This document shows, piece after piece, positions 60,659 to 64,000 of a DNA stretch of 64,000 nt (position 1 is its first letter; every line of letters starts with the position of its first letter). The translations under genes were made by a program, and so were the position numbers. Source of the DNA: Novipirellula herctigrandis (GTDB lineage Bacteria; Planctomycetota; Planctomycetia; Pirellulales; Pirellulaceae); contig SJPJ01000001.1 in assembly GCA_007859835.1 (NCBI GenBank), positions 5,146,926 through 5,210,925 on the forward strand. The letters run 5' to 3'. Under the pieces are notes generated by a model that was given only the letters and a program-made list of their open reading frames with translations, was not told the origin of the DNA and did not search any database.

Positions 60659-62605
60659 ATGACAAATACAAAAGACATCTTGAGTCTCTACAGTGAGACG
60701 TACGAGAAAAGCAAGCAAGTCAAGCTTTCGCTAAAAGAGTTCCTTGAGGCTGCCGGGAAGGATCCCACTCTCTACGCGTCAGCTGCGGAGCGGATGGTCG
60801 CCGCCATTGGTGAGCCGACCTTGGTTGATACGTCCAAGGATTCGCGGTTGGGAAGGATATTTATGAATCGGACGATCAAGACGTACGATTCATTTGAGAA
60901 TTTCTTCGGCCTCGAAGAAACGATCGAGCGGATTGTCGGTTATTTTCGTCACGCTGCGCAAGGCTTAGAGGAACGCAAGCAAATTCTATATTTGTTGGGG
61001 CCGGTTGGTGGCGGAAAAAGTTCCCTCTCCGAACGACTCAAGGGGCTGATGGAACAAGAGCCCGTCTATGTATTGTGCGCCGGTGACGAGATTAGCCCAA
61101 TCCTAGAAAGCCCTCTTGGGCTATTCGATCGGGCGACGATGGGCACGCTGCTCGAAGAACAATACAAGATCCCCATTCGGCGACTTCCCGGCTACATGTC
61201 ACCTTGGGCGGTGAAAAGGCTCGATGAATACGGCGGCGATATTTCAAAGTTCTCGGTCGTGCGCATCATGCCATCCGAACAGCGACGGATCTGTGTGGCC
61301 AAAACCGAACCGGGTGACGAAAACAACCAAGATATTTCGTCATTGGTAGGCAAGGTTGATATTCGAAAGCTCGAACACTTCGGACAAGATGACGCCGACG
61401 CCTATTCCTACACCGGCGGACTGAACCGGACAACGCAAGGATTGCTTGAATTTGTCGAAATGTTCAAAGCGCCGTTGAAAATGTTACACCCCCTGTTAAC
61501 GGCAACCCAAGACGGTACTTACGTGGGCACTGAGAACGTCGGTGCCATGCCCTATCAAGGTATTATCGTTGCTCATTCGAACGAATCGGAATGGGAAAGT
61601 TTTAAGTCAAACCGCAACAACGAAGCGTTCTTGGACCGTATTTGTGTCGTGAAGGTCCCTTATTGTTTGCGAGTGACCGAAGAGAAAATGATCTATGACA
61701 AATTGATTCAAAACAGCAAACTTGGCCAAGCGTCTTGCGCCCCCGACACACTCGAAATGATGGCTCGCTTCTCGGTCTTGACGCGTTTGCGCGAACATGA
61801 AAATTCGTCGCTTTATGCGAAGATGCGAGTCTACGACGGCGAATCACTCAAAGACACCGATCCACAAGCTCGCACCGCTCAAGAGTATCACGACGCGGCG
61901 GGTGTCAGCGAGGGAATGGAAGGTGTCTCGACACGCTTTGCGTATAAGATCCTCTCGGAAACCTATAACTTCGATACCGACGAGGTCGCAGCGGATCCAG
62001 TGCATCTAATGTACGTGCTTGAGCAATCGATCCGTCGTGAACAGTTGCCCGAAGAGACAGAGCAGCGATACATGGAATTCGTCAAAGAAGAACTAGCGAG
62101 TCGCTATGCCGATTTTATTGGCAACGAAATTCGCAAAGCCTATTTGGAATCGTACCACAGCTATGGGCAAAATCTATTCGACCGCTATATCTCGTACGCG
62201 GACGCATGGATCGATGACCAAGATTTCAAAGATCCCGACACCGGGCAATTGATGGACCGCGACGTATTGAACGGGGAACTCGAAAAGATCGAGCACCCAG
62301 CAGGAATTGCCAACACGAAGGACTTCCGGTACGAGGTCGTCAAGTTCGCTCTCCGTGCCCGTGCGAAGAACGATGGGCACAACCCCAGTTGGACGTCTTA
62401 CGAAAAGATCCGTGATGTGATTGAAAAGCGAATGTTCAGCCAAATCGAAGAGCTCTTGCCGGTGATCAGCTTCGGCGCCAAGAAGGACAGCGATGCAGAG
62501 CAGAAGCATAACGAGTTTGTCGAACGAATGACCGGTCGAGGCTACACACAACGTCAAGTTCGTCGGCTTGTCGATTGGTACATGCGCGTCAGCAAGTCTG
62601 GCTAA
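60659..62605 (+). CDS. prkA: PrkA-type serine protein kinase
   Basis: This 648-residue kinase (AAA+ fold with C-terminal kinase-like part) carries Walker A G-P-V-G-G-G-K-S at about 114-121 and the N-terminal PrkA motif S-L-K-E-F-L-E. Q-G-L-L-E-F-V-E-M-F-K-A-P near 265 and N-E-A-F-L-D-R near 320 follow the family. PrkA is part of the conserved prkA-yeaH-spoVR group, induced by nitrogen or stationary-phase stress in many bacteria. Here it leads the operon, with 45 nt to yeaH. Confidence 0.93.
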   Translation: MTNTKDILSLYSETYEKSKQVKLSLKEFLEAAGKDPTLYASAAERMVAAIGEPTLVDTSKDSRLGRIFMNRTIKTYDSFENFFGLEETIERIVGYFRHAAQGLEERKQILYLLGPVGGGKSSLSERLKGLMEQEPVYVLCAGDEISPILESPLGLFDRATMGTLLEEQYKIPIRRLPGYMSPWAVKRLDEYGGDISKFSVVRIMPSEQRRICVAKTEPGDENNQDISSLVGKVDIRKLEHFGQDDADAYSYTGGLNRTTQGLLEFVEMFKAPLKMLHPLLTATQDGTYVGTENVGAMPYQGIIVAHSNESEWESFKSNRNNEAFLDRICVVKVPYCLRVTEEKMIYDKLIQNSKLGQASCAPDTLEMMARFSVLTRLREHENSSLYAKMRVYDGESLKDTDPQARTAQEYHDAAGVSEGMEGVSTRFAYKILSETYNFDTDEVAADPVHLMYVLEQSIRREQLPEETEQRYMEFVKEELASRYADFIGNEIRKAYLESYHSYGQNLFDRYISYADAWIDDQDFKDPDTGQLMDRDVLNGELEKIEHPAGIANTKDFRYEVVKFALRARAKNDGHNPSWTSYEKIRDVIEKRMFSQIEELLPVISFGAKKDSDAEQKHNEFVERMTGRGYTQRQVRRLVDWYMRVSKSG

Positions 62606-62650
62606 TCCCCTACTTTTCGAACTTCACTTCTCACTCGGCACTCTTTCATC

Positions 62651-63925
62651 ATGCACGTCATTGATCGTCGAAAAAATCCGAAATCCAAAAGTCTGGGGAA
62701 CCGGCAACGGTTCCTGCGCCGGATGAATTGGCACATTCGTGAAGCAGTCAAGCAATCAATTCGTGGGCGTGACATTGCAGATTTGGAAGGAGGCCAAGAG
62801 ATTTCGATCGATAGTAAGGACTTACAAGAGCCAACCTTTCATCATGATGGTCAAAAAGGGGACCGCGAATTCGTTCTGCCCGGAAACCGTGAGTATCGTC
62901 TGGGAGACAAAATTCCCAAACCGAAATCCGATGGCGGTAGCGGATCGGGTGGCAGCCCGGATGGTGACAGCGAAGACGACTTTGCCTTTGTTCTAAGCAG
63001 CGATGAGTTTTTGAATTACTTCTTCGAGGACCTTGAACTTCCAAATCTAGCCAAAAAGAAGCTCAAATCGATGGTCTCACCCGCTCGTGTTCGCGCTGGC
63101 TATTCGAAGGATGGTGCGCCCCAGCGGATGAATTTGAAACAAACAATGCGGCGAAGTCTGTCACGTCGTATCGCTCTTGGTCGACCTTCGAAGTCAGAAT
63201 GCGAAAGACTTCAGAGCGAACTTGAGGAGGCGATTCAATGTGGCAACGAAGCTGAAGCGGATCGTATTCGCGACCTTCTGTCGTCGATGCGAGTTCGAAT
63301 GCAACGAGTTCCATTTCTGGATACGGTCGATTTGCGATACAGTCGCTTTGAGCAAATACCTCGACCAACAACGCAAGCGGTAATGTTTTGCTTGATGGAT
63401 ACGTCCGCGTCGATGACCGAGGACTTAAAGGATTTGGCAAAACGTTTCTATATGCTGCTGCATCTTTTCTTGAAGCGTCACTATCGTGCCGTCGAAATGG
63501 TCTTCATTCGACATACCTATACGGCTGCCGAAGTCGACGAAGATACCTTTTTCCATGGGCGTGATTCGGGCGGTACGATCGTCTCGTCGGCCCTGGAAGA
63601 AATGGTCAACGTGATCAAGGCACGTTATCCGGTAGAGGATTGGAATATCTATGCCGCACAAGCATCGGACGGTCATAACTTTGACTATGACATGCCGCTT
63701 ACACTGCAGTTGCTAGAGCAAGAGATCCTGCCGCTTTGCCAATACTATGCCTATATCGAAGTGGGCGACGATATCTTCCCAGGAGGCAGTGTGTTGTGGG
63801 AAGGCTACACGTCGGTGATTCAGCGGCACAAAAATTTTTCCAGAGCAGAAGTGATCGAGGCATCGGAGATTTTCTCGGTGTTCCACGATTTGTTCGCAAG
63901 CGACGGGGTTCGTTCGCATGGCTAA
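62651..63925 (+). CDS. yeaH: YeaH/YhbH-family protein (DUF444, VWA-like)
   Basis: This 424-residue DUF444 protein starts with V-I-D-R-R-K-N-P-K near residue 4. A disordered Gly/Ser/Asp stretch follows around 95-115. The metal site D-T-S-A-S in C-L-M-D-T-S-A-S-M-T lies near 250, with R-H-T and H-G-R-D-S-G-G-T further on. It is found with PrkA and SpoVR across bacteria and is thought to act with them. It overlaps the next gene by 8 nt, so expression is coupled. Confidence 0.93.
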   Translation: MHVIDRRKNPKSKSLGNRQRFLRRMNWHIREAVKQSIRGRDIADLEGGQEISIDSKDLQEPTFHHDGQKGDREFVLPGNREYRLGDKIPKPKSDGGSGSGGSPDGDSEDDFAFVLSSDEFLNYFFEDLELPNLAKKKLKSMVSPARVRAGYSKDGAPQRMNLKQTMRRSLSRRIALGRPSKSECERLQSELEEAIQCGNEAEADRIRDLLSSMRVRMQRVPFLDTVDLRYSRFEQIPRPTTQAVMFCLMDTSASMTEDLKDLAKRFYMLLHLFLKRHYRAVEMVFIRHTYTAAEVDEDTFFHGRDSGGTIVSSALEEMVNVIKARYPVEDWNIYAAQASDGHNFDYDMPLTLQLLEQEILPLCQYYAYIEVGDDIFPGGSVLWEGYTSVIQRHKNFSRAEVIEASEIFSVFHDLFASDGVRSHG

Positions 63926-64000
63926 CCGATCACTTCTCTACACTGGCTCGGAATGGGATTTCGACTTGCTCAGGCATGTTCACGATGCCGTCGAAGAAAT
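63918..64000 (+). CDS. spoVR: SpoVR-family protein, N-terminal part (cut by window end)
   Basis: The ATG at 63918 lies inside the last codons of yeaH. The frame A-N-R-S-L-L-Y-T-G-S-E-W-D-F-D-L-L-R continues to the window end. The W-D-F-D-L-L and E-E-I features fit the N terminus of SpoVR/YcgB. Together with prkA and yeaH it completes the usual three-gene set. The rest of the gene is outside the window. Confidence 0.85.
   Translation, partial: MANRSLLYTGSEWDFDLLRHVHDAVEE

Overview
The window looks like chromosomal DNA of a planctomycete, most like a marine Pirellulales or Rhodopirellula-type bacterium. This rests on protein families I recognise, not on a search. The families are: a DUF1559 pseudopilin-like protein, a secreted protein with the planctomycete N-terminal motif ending in RRELLAA plus dockerin-like repeats, a secreted HINT protein, a sulfatase and a GH29 fucosidase, a gingipain-type C25 peptidase, PQQ-propeller and DUF4159 proteins, and an ECF sigma/FecR pair. 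GC content is moderate. Genes are loosely packed and sit on both strands in short operons. I saw no rRNA, tRNA or CRISPR array.

Layout. 1-10.7 kb: mostly secreted or envelope proteins (EF-hand, DUF1566, DUF1559, a Cys-rich protein, sulfatase, HINT protein, TPR protein) and a small HEAGH metalloprotease-like protein. 10.7-21 kb: a zinc alcohol dehydrogenase, then a DUF4159 protein divergent from a MoxR / DUF58 / BatA-like / VWA-membrane operon. 21-30.6 kb: cyclophilin with dockerin-like repeats, a GspF-type protein, an M28 peptidase, a membrane protein coupled to pdxA, a C25 peptidase and ferrochelatase. 30.6-34.3 kb: a decayed accessory island with a zinc-ribbon remnant, a degenerate ISAs1-type element with both terminal inverted repeats still visible, three tiny ORFs linked by ATGA overlaps, and a frameshifted sulfotransferase/TPR pseudogene. 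34.3-40.1 kb: a flagellar basal-body operon flgF-flgG-flgA-flgH-flgI-flgJ plus a FlgN-like gene. 40.1-43.4 kb: a response regulator with an anti-sigma-kinase-like ATPase domain, two unknown genes and a transposase remnant. 43.4-46.7 kb: fucosidase and a PQQ-propeller protein. 46.9-53.5 kb: a minus-strand run of ECF sigma, FecR-like regulator, DUF4097 lipoprotein and two ABC ATPase/permease pairs. 53.7-57.5 kb: a 1265-residue secreted multidomain glycoside-hydrolase-like protein. 57.6-64 kb: bioD, an AguB-like amidase, a sigma-54 activator, and the prkA-yeaH-spoVR operon, cut by the window end.

The most interesting signal is at 51.6-57.5 kb. The FecR-like regulator ends in an extracytoplasmic beta domain of about 140 residues. 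The same domain, with near-identical stretches, lies inside the giant secreted protein encoded divergently next door. A 74-nt nested, almost perfectly paired hairpin sits between them. This suggests a sigma/regulator circuit whose sensor borrowed the effector's carbohydrate-binding-type (DNRLRE/CBM96-like) module.
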